Source of the DNA: Ignavibacteria bacterium
GTDB lineage: Bacteria; Bacteroidota; Ignavibacteria; Tepidaquicellales; Tepidaquicellaceae
DNA: 55,599 nucleotides
Assembly: GCA_019694675.1 (NCBI GenBank)
Contig: JAIBBK010000033.1
Coordinates: 1 to 55,599 of the forward strand
Reading direction: 5' to 3'
Below, piece after piece: positions 27,325 to 36,074 of the stretch (positions within the stretch are counted from its first letter, which is position 1; each line of letters opens with the position of its first letter). The translations under genes were made by a program, and so were the position numbers. The notes under the pieces were generated by a model that made no database searches, was not told the DNA's origin, and was given only the letters and a program-made list of their open reading frames with translations.

Positions 27325-27355
27325 TTGAAATTAAAAATCATTTCAGGTAAGTTTG
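27325..27355 (+). promoter_or_regulatory. candidate Bacteroidota-type promoter
   Basis: TTG (27325-27327), 20 bases, TAAGTTTG (27348-27355), 45 bases before the ATG at 27401. Confidence 0.5.
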
Positions 27356-27400
27356 CACAAGTCATAATTCAAACATCTACCAACCCCGAAAGGAGGAGCA

Positions 27401-27826
27401 ATGAGTCTCCTGAAAGGCCTTACAAAGGCTCAGAAGTTATCATTTACGTTTCTGACTTGCCTTGCCGCTGTTCTCGGCTATTTACTGTACAACTCCACCG
27501 CAGAAAATATCCGGGGGCAGAAGCTCGTCAAAGAAATGAGGGAAGAAAACCTTGACCTCTCTCAGGACATTGAGATTGTAAAACAGAAATATGACAATCT
27601 CGAGAAACAGTTGAAGGCCCTTGACAACAAAGTTGTCAAGATCACGCATAAGAAATCCTTCAAGAAGAAGAAACTCTATTCGGCAGGAAAGAGCAGTAAG
27701 AAGAAGATTCATTACAGGAAAAGCAAAGTGAATTACAAGAAGCTGTACTTTGATCTTAAGAGGCAGTGCAGTACGGGCAAGAAGAGCAAGTACACATCAG
27801 CTTACTCATACAGAAAGAACAGATAG
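27401..27826 (+). CDS. Lys-rich single-TM coiled-coil protein
   Basis: 141 aa, no recognised family. Residues 13-30 are a single membrane helix (FTFLTCLAAVLGYLLY); 35-80 are a likely coiled coil (LVKEMREENLDLSQDIEIVK); the C-terminal 60 residues are extremely basic (KKSFKKKKLYS, SSKKKIHYRKSK). The Shine-Dalgarno sequence AAAGGAGGA ends 4 bases before the ATG and is the strongest in the window. It has its own candidate promoter and a strong terminator, so it is a monocistronic, probably abundant protein. The basic tail could bind nucleic acid or anionic polymer; this is inference only. Confidence 0.85.
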   Translation: MSLLKGLTKAQKLSFTFLTCLAAVLGYLLYNSTAENIRGQKLVKEMREENLDLSQDIEIVKQKYDNLEKQLKALDNKVVKITHKKSFKKKKLYSAGKSSKKKIHYRKSKVNYKKLYFDLKRQCSTGKKSKYTSAYSYRKNR

Positions 27827-27863
27827 TACCGGTTCACATACTTACGCTTCTGCATGTGGTTTT

Positions 27864-27899
27864 CCGGCAGGGCAGTCGCTGACTGTTTCTGCCGGTTTT
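27864..27899 (+). terminator. rho-independent terminator
   Basis: CCGGCAG (27864-27870) pairs with CTGCCGG (27889-27895); inside, CAGTC pairs with GACTG around GCT; TTTT follows. It lies 38 bases after the stop of the Lys-rich protein gene. Confidence 0.8.
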
Positions 27900-28023
27900 G
27901 CAAACGGCTGAAATCCGCGCTCATCCTTGTGAATCTTTCTGCGCACTGACTGCGTAATCTGAGAAGCACGGAAGTTCTGATCTATCTTCGGACTTCCGCA
28001 ACCTGCTAACAACTAATCAAGAC

Positions 28024-29730
28024 ATGAAATACATACTTACAACATTGATCTGCGTTATGCTTATTGCGCACACAGCAAATGCTCAATCGCTTTCCGGCGA
28101 AGAGATATCGTACATAGACAGCGTCCTCAATGCGGCTTACAAAGACGATCAGCCGGGAATCTCATTCATTGTTGCCGTTGACGGCAAGCCTGTTTACCGG
28201 AGGAGCATCGGGATGTCGGACTTAGGCAGTTCGGTAAAGCTCACCCCTGAGACCCTGATGCCGATCGGATCAATGTCGAAGCAGTTTGCCGCCGCATGCC
28301 TGCTGATACTTGTGAACGACGGCAAGCTTTCTCTCAATGATGACATTACAAAGTTCCTTCCCGGATACAATTCGCACGGGAAGCGGATAACAATTGAAAA
28401 CCTCCTGACCCACACTTCCGGAGTTCCGAGCTTTACAGAGCTGAAGGGCTTCATGGATGTTTACGGAAAAGATGTGACTCTGCAGGAGATAATTTCATTC
28501 TTTGAGAATGAGCCGCTGATGTTTGAGCCGTCTGAAGACTGGAGCTATACAAATTCCGGATACACTCTCATTGCGAAGATAATTGAGAATATCTCGGGAA
28601 TGCCATACGGCGAGTTTGCTTCATCAAAGCTGATAGCGCCGCTCGGGCTTAATAACACATATATCGGGGGAACGGGAAAGGCGCCTTCTGAGCAAATGGC
28701 TAAGGGCTATGAACCCGGAGACGAGAACTCGATGAAACAATCAACGGACATAAACTGGAGCTGGCCTGTAGGCGCGGGAGATGTAATATCCAATGTTGAC
28801 GACCTGGCAAAATGGGATGCATCACTTTACAACTTTCCTCTGATCTCCAAAGATCTCCTTGAGAAGGCCTGGATCCCGTTTGTGTTGAAGAACAGTCAGG
28901 TCTCAAACTACGGATACGGCTGGGCAGTTACAGAACTGAACGGCATGAAGTTCATCTCTCACGGCGGAGCAATTGACGGATTTCTTAGCGAAGCTGTAAG
29001 GATACCGGGAAAGAAGATCTATGTGGCGGCGCTCTCAAATAATATGTCTGTAAATCCCACACCTGTTGCAGACAAGATTGCAGTAATGCTTGCCGGTATT
29101 GATACGGAAGATCCGAAAGCCATTACTGTTGCAGGTGAAGAGCTTCAGAAGTACGCCGGTGTATATGAAATGAGCAGGTCCGGCGGGAGGAAGACAACAA
29201 ACTACGGTGACAAGAAGATGTACCGCAATTTCTTCGCTGAAGGAGACGATCTCTACCTTCAGCCGACGGGCGGCGTCAAGGGCAAGCTGATCCCCTACGG
29301 CGAAGGCAGGTTTTATTCCGAACTCAGCAAAGCAAGATTCTCCTTTAACGCAGATTCTGAGGGAAATATCGTTAGCATGACTCTGACTCCATATCCGTTT
29401 CCTCTTGGTCCAGTAGAGACAGCACTCAAGACTTCCCTGCCGCTTCCTGAATCAAGAAAGGAGATAGCCGTGAGCGAAGATCTTGTCAAAGACTATCTTG
29501 GCACTTATGAACTTATGCCCGGGTTCAATCTTGAATTTCTGTTCGAAGACGGAAAGTTCATGATCCTTCCTACCGGACAGTCAAAGGAAGAGATCTTTGC
29601 CGAGACTGATACCAAGTTCTTTCTCAAGACGGTGGATGCAACTCTGGAATTCAAAAGAGGTGAAGACGGAAAAGTGAGCAGTGTTATTCTCACTCAGGGG
29701 CAAACGTATGACTGCAAAAAAGTAAAATGA
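28024..29730 (+). CDS. exported class C beta-lactamase-family serine hydrolase
   Basis: 568 aa. Signal peptide (MKYILTTLICVMLIAHTANA, cleavage before QS). The catalytic pattern of the beta-lactamase/DD-peptidase fold is complete: Ser83-x-x-Lys86 in GSMSKQF, the YxN motif in YTNSGY, and HGG in ISHGGAIDG. Residues after about 365 form an extra domain containing KYAGVYE and DYLGTYEL modules often found in peptidase-like members. Probably a periplasmic esterase or D-aminopeptidase; resistance to beta-lactams is not implied. It stands alone, with a 7-bp inverted repeat (CGGAAGT/ACTTCCG) just upstream. Confidence 0.92.
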   Translation: MKYILTTLICVMLIAHTANAQSLSGEEISYIDSVLNAAYKDDQPGISFIVAVDGKPVYRRSIGMSDLGSSVKLTPETLMPIGSMSKQFAAACLLILVNDGKLSLNDDITKFLPGYNSHGKRITIENLLTHTSGVPSFTELKGFMDVYGKDVTLQEIISFFENEPLMFEPSEDWSYTNSGYTLIAKIIENISGMPYGEFASSKLIAPLGLNNTYIGGTGKAPSEQMAKGYEPGDENSMKQSTDINWSWPVGAGDVISNVDDLAKWDASLYNFPLISKDLLEKAWIPFVLKNSQVSNYGYGWAVTELNGMKFISHGGAIDGFLSEAVRIPGKKIYVAALSNNMSVNPTPVADKIAVMLAGIDTEDPKAITVAGEELQKYAGVYEMSRSGGRKTTNYGDKKMYRNFFAEGDDLYLQPTGGVKGKLIPYGEGRFYSELSKARFSFNADSEGNIVSMTLTPYPFPLGPVETALKTSLPLPESRKEIAVSEDLVKDYLGTYELMPGFNLEFLFEDGKFMILPTGQSKEEIFAETDTKFFLKTVDATLEFKRGEDGKVSSVILTQGQTYDCKKVK

Positions 29731-29810
29731 ATCGCTGTATGTGAACGAGCTGAGTTCAGCTTGATCAGCACTTTGTCAGCATGCTTTCATTAATGACAGA
29801 GTATTGACGA

Positions 29811-31037
29811 TCAGAAGTCATAATAGAATGTGAATGCAACACGGCTGGCATAACCTTTGTCACCCGATTTCACGCGCTTCTCGCCGTAAGTGTACTCAAG
29901 CCCCACTTTGTTGTCATTGAAAGTGAAAAATACATTCGCCGCTATGTACAGTCCCCTTTCAAATGCATCCTCCGAGTAATAGTCCTGCATCCTGAAATTA
30001 ACAAGCCCGGAGGCGAGATTAACATCAAGGGAATTCCTGAAGAGTTTTTGAGAGATTGCAAGGAATCCACCGTAGCTTCTTGTCAGTTCGTAGTCCTGAG
30101 AGTTCGGATTGAAGTTCACGTCATATGCCTGTCCTCCGGAAAGATTGAGAAAGGAAGCGATGCCGGAGCCGTAAACTCCCTGAAAGAGTATCTCTGTTGT
30201 TTTAGTGAGGTTTATCTTCGCACTTACCAAAGCTCCGGCTCCAAGCAGGTTGACCCTTGATCCGTCAAGATTTCTGGCCGAGATCGGATTGATGATCCCT
30301 GCCGCTTTGACGCCAATGATGTTCCAGTCCTTCTTCAGATTCATGGCAAGAGCCGGGAAGCTCTGTGACACCGGCTCTACGGATAAGGTGTCTGGCACGC
30401 TCACCGAATAAGACGGTACTTCAACACTTGCCCTGAACCTCCACCTGTCTCCGAAATTGTTGTAGTATTTGATCTGAACAGTCCTCTTGGATATGGCTGT
30501 TGGAGGCCCGTCAAGGTCAACCGTGTTGGGAAGCGTCTCAATGTCACTGAAACTTGTCCACGTCTGCCCGGCAATCAGAAAATTGGTTTGCCCGTATGCA
30601 TGCCTAATCCTGAATCCGTTGCCGTCCTTGTTGAAATCTGTTTCTATCCGCAGGAACAGTTCCCCTATGCCGGTTTCCTGAGTGGCTTCAAGCCCGAGCC
30701 TTGTAATATTGGCGGTCATGAAGAAGGTGTTCTCGCCGGAATAGTCAGAGTTTACCGGAATCTCTCCCAGAGAAAATCCAGTCCCTCCCGACAGTCCGAA
30801 AAAATCATTTGACCCGAACAGTCTGATTGATCCAAGGATCCTTATGCGTGAAGTTTTGCTGGGCGACTCAATGTAGAATCCCTTGCTCTCGGGAGAGTCC
30901 TGAGGATGAACCTCAATTGATTCGGTAGAATCTTTTGACTCTGATTTCTTCTGCCCGTGCGCAGGGGATACAGTGATCAGCGCCAAACACAACAGCAGAA
31001 CGCTCGCAGATATGTGGCTTATGGATGCGGATGTCAT
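29811..31037 (-). CDS. DcaP-like outer-membrane porin
   Basis: 408 aa from ATG at 31037 (an upstream ATG at 31061 would give an unusually long signal peptide). Cleavage after PAHGQ. The mature protein begins with a charged linker and then RIRILGSIRLFGSNDF and the segments LFLRIETDFNKDGNGFRIRHAYGQ and FLIAGQTWTSFSDIETLPNT, which are typical of DcaP-like trimeric porins for small organic acids. The C-terminal strand ends in FTFYYDF, with the terminal Phe needed for barrel assembly. The substrate is unknown. Confidence 0.87.
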   Translation of the reverse strand: MTSASISHISASVLLLCLALITVSPAHGQKKSESKDSTESIEVHPQDSPESKGFYIESPSKTSRIRILGSIRLFGSNDFFGLSGGTGFSLGEIPVNSDYSGENTFFMTANITRLGLEATQETGIGELFLRIETDFNKDGNGFRIRHAYGQTNFLIAGQTWTSFSDIETLPNTVDLDGPPTAISKRTVQIKYYNNFGDRWRFRASVEVPSYSVSVPDTLSVEPVSQSFPALAMNLKKDWNIIGVKAAGIINPISARNLDGSRVNLLGAGALVSAKINLTKTTEILFQGVYGSGIASFLNLSGGQAYDVNFNPNSQDYELTRSYGGFLAISQKLFRNSLDVNLASGLVNFRMQDYYSEDAFERGLYIAANVFFTFNDNKVGLEYTYGEKRVKSGDKGYASRVAFTFYYDF

Positions 31038-31232
31038 AGACTGCAATATTGCTAATAGCATTCTTATATGAAATCATTTTTGCCGTCACACCTGCGCTGA
31101 AATGTTCCTCCGGTCTGAATGGATTTCCCGTCTCAAAGGTGATATGCCGGTGGTCCGTGAAACTCTGGCAAAATTTTTTCTCTATTTATTCCCGATGACA
31201 AGGAGCTTATTTGCGCAATTATAAAGCGAAGA

Positions 31233-32465
31233 ATGGAAGCCATTATTTATCTGCCGGGACTCGGCACACGGCTGTTCGATCAGTCGCTCGAAAGCTTTGC
31301 CTACAGGCTTAAGAAAGCTCTCGACATCAACGACTCAAATGCCGCGAATCATTACGAGGTCGAGTTCAGAAAGGTCAACTTCGGCAAGGACAACCGCCAG
31401 GAGTCTAACATCGCGACAATATACACACTCAACGGAGGCAAGCGTACGGATATCTATGAACTGTTCGAGCTTGAATACGGCAAGAATCTTGTGGACAAGT
31501 TTGAGAACAAGAACATAATCGTGCGGGCCTTTCTGCTTTTTGCCGCTATCATTCTCAAGATACCGGAGCTCCTGTTTCAGTTCATCAGGGCGCTCCTGCC
31601 GGGAGGGAAGAAGAAGAAGTCAACACTCTCACTGAAGGACGTTTTCCAGTTCACTTATGCCGCAGGCCTTCTTCTGATGATCAGCATCTTCGGGATCACA
31701 CTCATTGTTTCTCTTATCTCTTATCTGCCCGATCTGCTGACAGCCAACAACATTCCCCTGCCTGAATCCGTGAATCGCTACATTTTAATGTTCAGGGATT
31801 TCATAAATGCAAAGTTCGTGATCCTCTTCTCGACTCTGATCATGCTGTTCATGCCTAACGTCAAGAATTTTCTTGGAATACTCGCAACCGAATATGTTTG
31901 CACGATCTATTATCTGAACTTCGGAGAGCGCAGGCAGGACATCATCGGCAAACTGGAAGAACTCGCGGAGTATATTGCCGAGAGCAGGAACATAAAGAAG
32001 CTGGATATATACAGCGTAAGTTTCGGCTCGATCATTGCCTGCGATGCTTTGTTCCCGCAGGACGGCACAACATCTCAGCGCCTTGCCGGAGTCGGCACGC
32101 TTGTAACGATAGGAAGCCCGATTGATTTCATTAATGTTTACTGGCCGCGGTATTTCAGCAACAGGGCTAAGTCAAATGTTAGACTTAGGAAGTGGTATAA
32201 CGTCTATTCGATGAGCGACATACTGTCCTCCAATTTCCGCTATGACGATAAGATCGGAGAAGCCGAGTATTCAATTTCAGAGGATCTCCTGCTTCCGACA
32301 AACATACCATACAACATTGTCAATACACAGCACAACTACGTTCTCGCTTTGCTGTTTCTCGGCGGGCTGAGGGCGAATCAGCTTTACTGGGACGATGAAG
32401 TTTACAGCGCGAGCTGTCTCACAAACCTCGTGCTTAAGATGAAAGAAGACGGAATGATGAAATGA
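31233..32465 (+). CDS. membrane alpha/beta-hydrolase-like protein, unknown function
   Basis: 410 aa. The N-terminus EAIIYLPGLGTRLFDQS resembles the first strand and oxyanion loop of an alpha/beta hydrolase. Two to three membrane segments follow (about 96-118, 138-163 and 183-205), then a core with DIYSVSFGSIIACDALF, where the nucleophile elbow reads S-x-S-x-G instead of G-x-S-x-G, and LVTIGSPIDFINVYWP, typical of lipase-like proteins. Possible acid/His residues lie in YDDKIGEAE and NTQHNY. Likely a membrane-attached esterase or lipase, or a non-enzymatic relative. It has no partner in an operon. Confidence 0.7.
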   Translation: MEAIIYLPGLGTRLFDQSLESFAYRLKKALDINDSNAANHYEVEFRKVNFGKDNRQESNIATIYTLNGGKRTDIYELFELEYGKNLVDKFENKNIIVRAFLLFAAIILKIPELLFQFIRALLPGGKKKKSTLSLKDVFQFTYAAGLLLMISIFGITLIVSLISYLPDLLTANNIPLPESVNRYILMFRDFINAKFVILFSTLIMLFMPNVKNFLGILATEYVCTIYYLNFGERRQDIIGKLEELAEYIAESRNIKKLDIYSVSFGSIIACDALFPQDGTTSQRLAGVGTLVTIGSPIDFINVYWPRYFSNRAKSNVRLRKWYNVYSMSDILSSNFRYDDKIGEAEYSISEDLLLPTNIPYNIVNTQHNYVLALLFLGGLRANQLYWDDEVYSASCLTNLVLKMKEDGMMK

Positions 32466-32477
32466 AGAGCCTGCGGT

Positions 32478-33770
32478 TCAGACCACTTTCACTACTCCGC
32501 AGGTCATGTCATCGCTCTGATCTGTGCCTTCGGCGAAAGTCTTCACATCGTCAAAGATCCCATTTAGCAATTCCTCCGCCGGGAGGCCGATATGCCTGCC
32601 TATAGTCTCGCACAATCTCTCATCGCCGTAAAGCTCTCCTGAACTGCTGAACGCTTCCGAGATGCCGTCTGTGAAGCAAACGATAGTATCTCCCTCCATA
32701 AGCTGAAACGATTCCGATGTATAGGGCAGGTCGGCAAGTCCGAGAAATACTCCGCCCGCGTTAAGGTCTTTGCACACTTTCCCGTTCCTGAATACAAAAG
32801 TGCTGTTGTGGCCGGAATTAATGCTCACAATGGTCCTGTCGGATGAATCATACAGGCCGAACCATGCGGTGGCAAACTTCTCTTCCGTGGTTGATTCGAT
32901 CAGCACCTTATTAAGCGCAGAAACTATCTGTTCAAGCTCTGCATGTTCGGGCTTCATCTTCAGGTAAGTCATCATGCAGGAGCAGATGGTTGAAACAATA
33001 AGCGCGGCCGAGACGCTCTTGCCGGAGACATCGCAAATGAAGAACAGCGTGTGTGTTTCGTCAAGCTTATAGACATTGTAATAGTCGCCGCCGATCTCCT
33101 TTGCAGACCTGAGCCTGAATGCAATATCAAGCCCCGCAACCGAAGGCAGTTTCTGAGGCAGGAGATTTTCCTGTATCATTCTGGCCGTTTCCAGCTCCCG
33201 CTCAAATGCCTTCTGCCTGATCTGAATGTCCGTCAACCTTGCATTCTCTATGGAAATGCCGCACTGCGATGCGAGTATCTGAAACAGGTTGAGGTCGCGC
33301 TCGGTGAAGCTCTTTTCGCCTTTCTTGTTGATCACCTGTATCACTCCGATCAGCCTCTCTTCCATTAGCATAGGTACGCATATCATCGACCTCGTTCTGA
33401 ATCCCGTCTGCTTGTCATATTCAGGATTGAATCGCGGATCGCTGTAGCAATCCTCGACGAGCAGAGGCTTCCTGTTCTCTGCAACCCATCCTGCAATGCC
33501 CTCCCCCATGTTGCAGACAATCTTCTTGACTTCATGACCTTTGTCACCGAGAGCTACCTCGAAGTAAAGATTGTTCTCCTTTTCATCATATATCAGAAGC
33601 GAGCTCGCCTCCGAGTTTGTAACTTCTTTACAGCTTTCCATTATTTCATGAAGAAGAACTTCAATATCCTTCTTCTGCGAAATCCTCTGCGAAACCTGAT
33701 GAAGGTAGTTAAGCTCCTTCACCATGGACTCAAGCTGTTCTACATGGTTGTTGCTAAGTTCCTGATTCAT
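32478..33770 (-). CDS. GAF-domain PP2C (SpoIIE/RsbU-type) phosphatase
   Basis: 430 aa from ATG at 33770 (a GTG at 33809 is an alternative). A short coiled coil is followed by a GAF sensory domain (about 25-185, with MGEGIAGWVAENRKPLLVED and QVINKKGEKSFTERDL) and a SpoIIE-type phosphatase domain (FRLRSAKEIGGDYYNVY, FFICDVSGKSVSAAL, VSINSGHN, CFTDGISEAF, DQSDDMTCGVV) with the Asp metal ligands intact. Such proteins dephosphorylate anti-sigma antagonist proteins in partner-switching systems. No anti-sigma factor or STAS gene is nearby, so its partner is elsewhere. Confidence 0.92.
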   Translation of the reverse strand: MNQELSNNHVEQLESMVKELNYLHQVSQRISQKKDIEVLLHEIMESCKEVTNSEASSLLIYDEKENNLYFEVALGDKGHEVKKIVCNMGEGIAGWVAENRKPLLVEDCYSDPRFNPEYDKQTGFRTRSMICVPMLMEERLIGVIQVINKKGEKSFTERDLNLFQILASQCGISIENARLTDIQIRQKAFERELETARMIQENLLPQKLPSVAGLDIAFRLRSAKEIGGDYYNVYKLDETHTLFFICDVSGKSVSAALIVSTICSCMMTYLKMKPEHAELEQIVSALNKVLIESTTEEKFATAWFGLYDSSDRTIVSINSGHNSTFVFRNGKVCKDLNAGGVFLGLADLPYTSESFQLMEGDTIVCFTDGISEAFSSSGELYGDERLCETIGRHIGLPAEELLNGIFDDVKTFAEGTDQSDDMTCGVVKVV

Positions 33771-33903
33771 TTTGCAAGATATGCAAACGCATAATTGTTT
33801 TGTATTCACTTGTCATACGCCGCGGCCGGGCAAAGAGGACTTATTCGCCCGGAATACTCCCGAATGCCTGCATCTCTGCATAGCAATTGCAGATTTACAT
33901 GAG

Positions 33904-33911
33904 TAATTTTG
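33904..33911 (+). promoter_or_regulatory. possible -7 element next to a start codon
   Basis: TAATTTTG matches TAnnTTTG and ends 6 bases before the ATG of the K+ channel gene, so transcription from it would begin at or near the start codon. There is no TTG at the expected distance upstream. Confidence 0.25.
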
Positions 33912-33917
33912 CTCACA

Positions 33918-34925
33918 ATGGATCAGAGCACATTTAAGAGGTTACTTACTGCGGCAGGAATTCTGATCATAATCCTGGCCATTGGCACTTTCGGCTATTA
34001 CCGCCTTACCGGTGAAGATGAAAGCCTGTTCGACTGTCTTTACATGACGGTGATCACTCTGACCACAATAGGATTTGACGAGACCATTGACCTTGAGGGA
34101 AATACGCCCGCAAGGATATTCACTATCTTCATAGCATTCTCCGGAATCGGTTTTCTTTCGTTCTTCATTTCAACAATATCTTCGATATTTCTCGAAGGTA
34201 CCTTAAGAGACAAATACAAGAACAACAGAATGAACAAGAGTCTTTACAATATCAGCGGCCACTATATCATTTGCGGCCTGGGAAGAAATTCCATACACCT
34301 GCTTGATGAAATGGTACTTACAAACAGGGATTGCGTTGCTATAGACATCAGCAAGGAAGTGATACAAGGCGTTCTGATCAAACACCCTCATCTTGTTTAT
34401 GTCAACGGTGACGCCAGCGAGGATGAAATTCTCCGCAGGGCGGGAATAATGAAAGCAAACGGACTCTTCGCGGCCACAAGCGACGACAACGTGAACCTTG
34501 TAATATCCCTTTCGGCGCGACGGCTTAAGCCGGACCTGAAAATTGTTGCCCTGTGCAGTAATCACTCCAGCTCAGGCAAACTGAGACTCGCCGGTGCTGA
34601 CAGCGTTGTATCTACAAACCTCATAAGCGGACTGAGGCTGGCATCTGAAATGCTGAGGCCAACTGTTACTCAGATGCTCGACATTCTGCAAAGCGGAAAG
34701 AACAATGACCTGAGGATAGAGCAGATAGAACTTGACGAACGCTACGAAGGTAGATCGGTCGGTGACCTGCTTGTAACCGATTTCAAGGATACACTGCTGA
34801 TTGCATTGAAATCAAATGACCAGATCCTCTTCAAGCCGAATGACGATATTGAGATCCGTAAAGGCGATGCCGCAATAATTATTATATCTCCGGAGAAAAG
34901 GCTTCAGCTGGAAAACAAGGAATGA
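33918..34925 (+). CDS. two-TM potassium channel with TrkA-N (RCK) domain
   Basis: 335 aa from ATG at 33918. An N-terminal helix (about 8-28), a pore loop with the selectivity filter LTTIGFDE (around 49-55, GF in place of GY), a second helix (about 70-95), then an RCK/TrkA-N Rossmann domain (HYIICGLGRNSIHLLDEMV, GDASEDEILRRAGI) and a TrkA-C domain ending in KGDAAIIIISPEKR. Inner-membrane K+ channel gated by nucleotide or ion binding to the RCK domain. Not linked to other transport genes. Confidence 0.92.
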   Translation: MDQSTFKRLLTAAGILIIILAIGTFGYYRLTGEDESLFDCLYMTVITLTTIGFDETIDLEGNTPARIFTIFIAFSGIGFLSFFISTISSIFLEGTLRDKYKNNRMNKSLYNISGHYIICGLGRNSIHLLDEMVLTNRDCVAIDISKEVIQGVLIKHPHLVYVNGDASEDEILRRAGIMKANGLFAATSDDNVNLVISLSARRLKPDLKIVALCSNHSSSGKLRLAGADSVVSTNLISGLRLASEMLRPTVTQMLDILQSGKNNDLRIEQIELDERYEGRSVGDLLVTDFKDTLLIALKSNDQILFKPNDDIEIRKGDAAIIIISPEKRLQLENKE

Positions 34926-35078
34926 TTCCGGCTGTTTATGAAGCCTGAATAAGACGATCTGTTCTTCCGTGTTAAGAATACTTAACATACTTGACTATTT
35001 CATTATTTAAATGGCAGGGAATTTTTTCTTCCTTAAGAAAAGTTTACGAACCCATTATAGCAAATAAAAACATAAAAA

Positions 35079-36014
35079 ATGCCAACTGACTTATTACTTT
35101 GGATCGGATTCTCAGTGTTCCTGATAATCATGCTTGCTCTTGACCTTGGCGTGTTTCATAAGGAATCACATGTCGTTGAATTCAAGGAAGCAATGATATG
35201 GAGCGGCATCTGGGTGGGACTGGCGGTGCTCTTCAATATCGGGGTGTTCTATTACTTCGGCGAAGTGAAGGGGCTGGAGTTCATGACCGGATACCTTGTG
35301 GAAAAATCACTCAGCGTTGACAACGTCTTTGTAATTGCCCTTATATTCACATACTTCAGCGTGCCAAGGCAGTATCAGCACAGAGTGCTCTTCTGGGGCG
35401 TCATCGGCGCACTCGTCATGCGCGCAATCCTGATCGCTGTCGGAGCAACACTTATCAGGGAGTTCGCGTGGATCATTTATATATTCGGTGCATTCCTGGT
35501 TTTCACCGGTTTCAAAATGTACTTTCAGAAAAATGAAGGGATTGATCCTGACAAGAATCCTGTGGTGAGGTTCTTTAAGAAATTCATCCCTGTCACGGAT
35601 GAATATAACAAGGAGAAGTTCTTCCTGATCAAGAACGGCAAAAGGTTTGCGACTCCCCTGTTCATTGTTCTGCTTATGGTCGAGACAACCGATCTTATCT
35701 TTGCCGTTGATTCGATCCCTGCAATATTTGCGATCACTCAGGACCCGTTCATTGTTTTTACTTCCAATGCATTTGCAATACTCGGGCTCCGGTCACTGTA
35801 CTTTGCGCTGGCGGGAGTGATCTACAAATTCTATTACCTGAAGGCAGGGCTTTCCGTCATACTTGTGTTTGTGGGTATCAAGATGATGCTGATCGACATT
35901 TACAAGATCCCGATCGGCATTTCACTCGGATTCGTTTCACTTGTGATCCTGATCTCAGTTATAGCATCAGTGATCAAAAACAGGAAACTCAGTGAAAGCA
36001 CTGACGCGGCCTGA
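35079..36014 (+). CDS. TerC-family membrane protein
   Basis: 311 aa with seven to nine hydrophobic helices. Family signatures: LEFMTGYLVEKSLSVDNVFV and VETTDLIFAVDSIPAIFAIT, which include the conserved acidic residues in membrane helices. TerC/Alx proteins are implicated in manganese export and in metallating exoenzymes. No yybP-ykoY-type leader is recognisable in the 150 bases upstream, where a GTTAAG/CTTAAC hairpin (34971-34986) is the only structure. Followed by a convergent terminator-like hairpin. Confidence 0.94.
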   Translation: MPTDLLLWIGFSVFLIIMLALDLGVFHKESHVVEFKEAMIWSGIWVGLAVLFNIGVFYYFGEVKGLEFMTGYLVEKSLSVDNVFVIALIFTYFSVPRQYQHRVLFWGVIGALVMRAILIAVGATLIREFAWIIYIFGAFLVFTGFKMYFQKNEGIDPDKNPVVRFFKKFIPVTDEYNKEKFFLIKNGKRFATPLFIVLLMVETTDLIFAVDSIPAIFAITQDPFIVFTSNAFAILGLRSLYFALAGVIYKFYYLKAGLSVILVFVGIKMMLIDIYKIPIGISLGFVSLVILISVIASVIKNRKLSESTDAA

Positions 36015-36044
36015 GTTTGCCGCAGGTCTGTAAATTTATTCGGG

Positions 36045-36074
36045 GAGCATGGGGTGTTTCACTCCATGCTCTTT
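36045..36074 (+). terminator. terminator-like hairpin between convergent genes
   Basis: GAGCATGG and CCATGCTC arms with an inner GTG/CAC pair around TTT, followed by TTT. It is 31 bases after the terC stop and includes the stop codon and last codons of the ABC-2 permease gene on the other strand (from 36059). The U tract is short. Confidence 0.5.

Noticed and set aside
34926..35078. yybP-ykoY manganese riboswitch before terC
   Set aside because: TerC/Alx genes often have one, but the conserved loop motifs are not visible here; only a GTTAAG/CTTAAC hairpin is.
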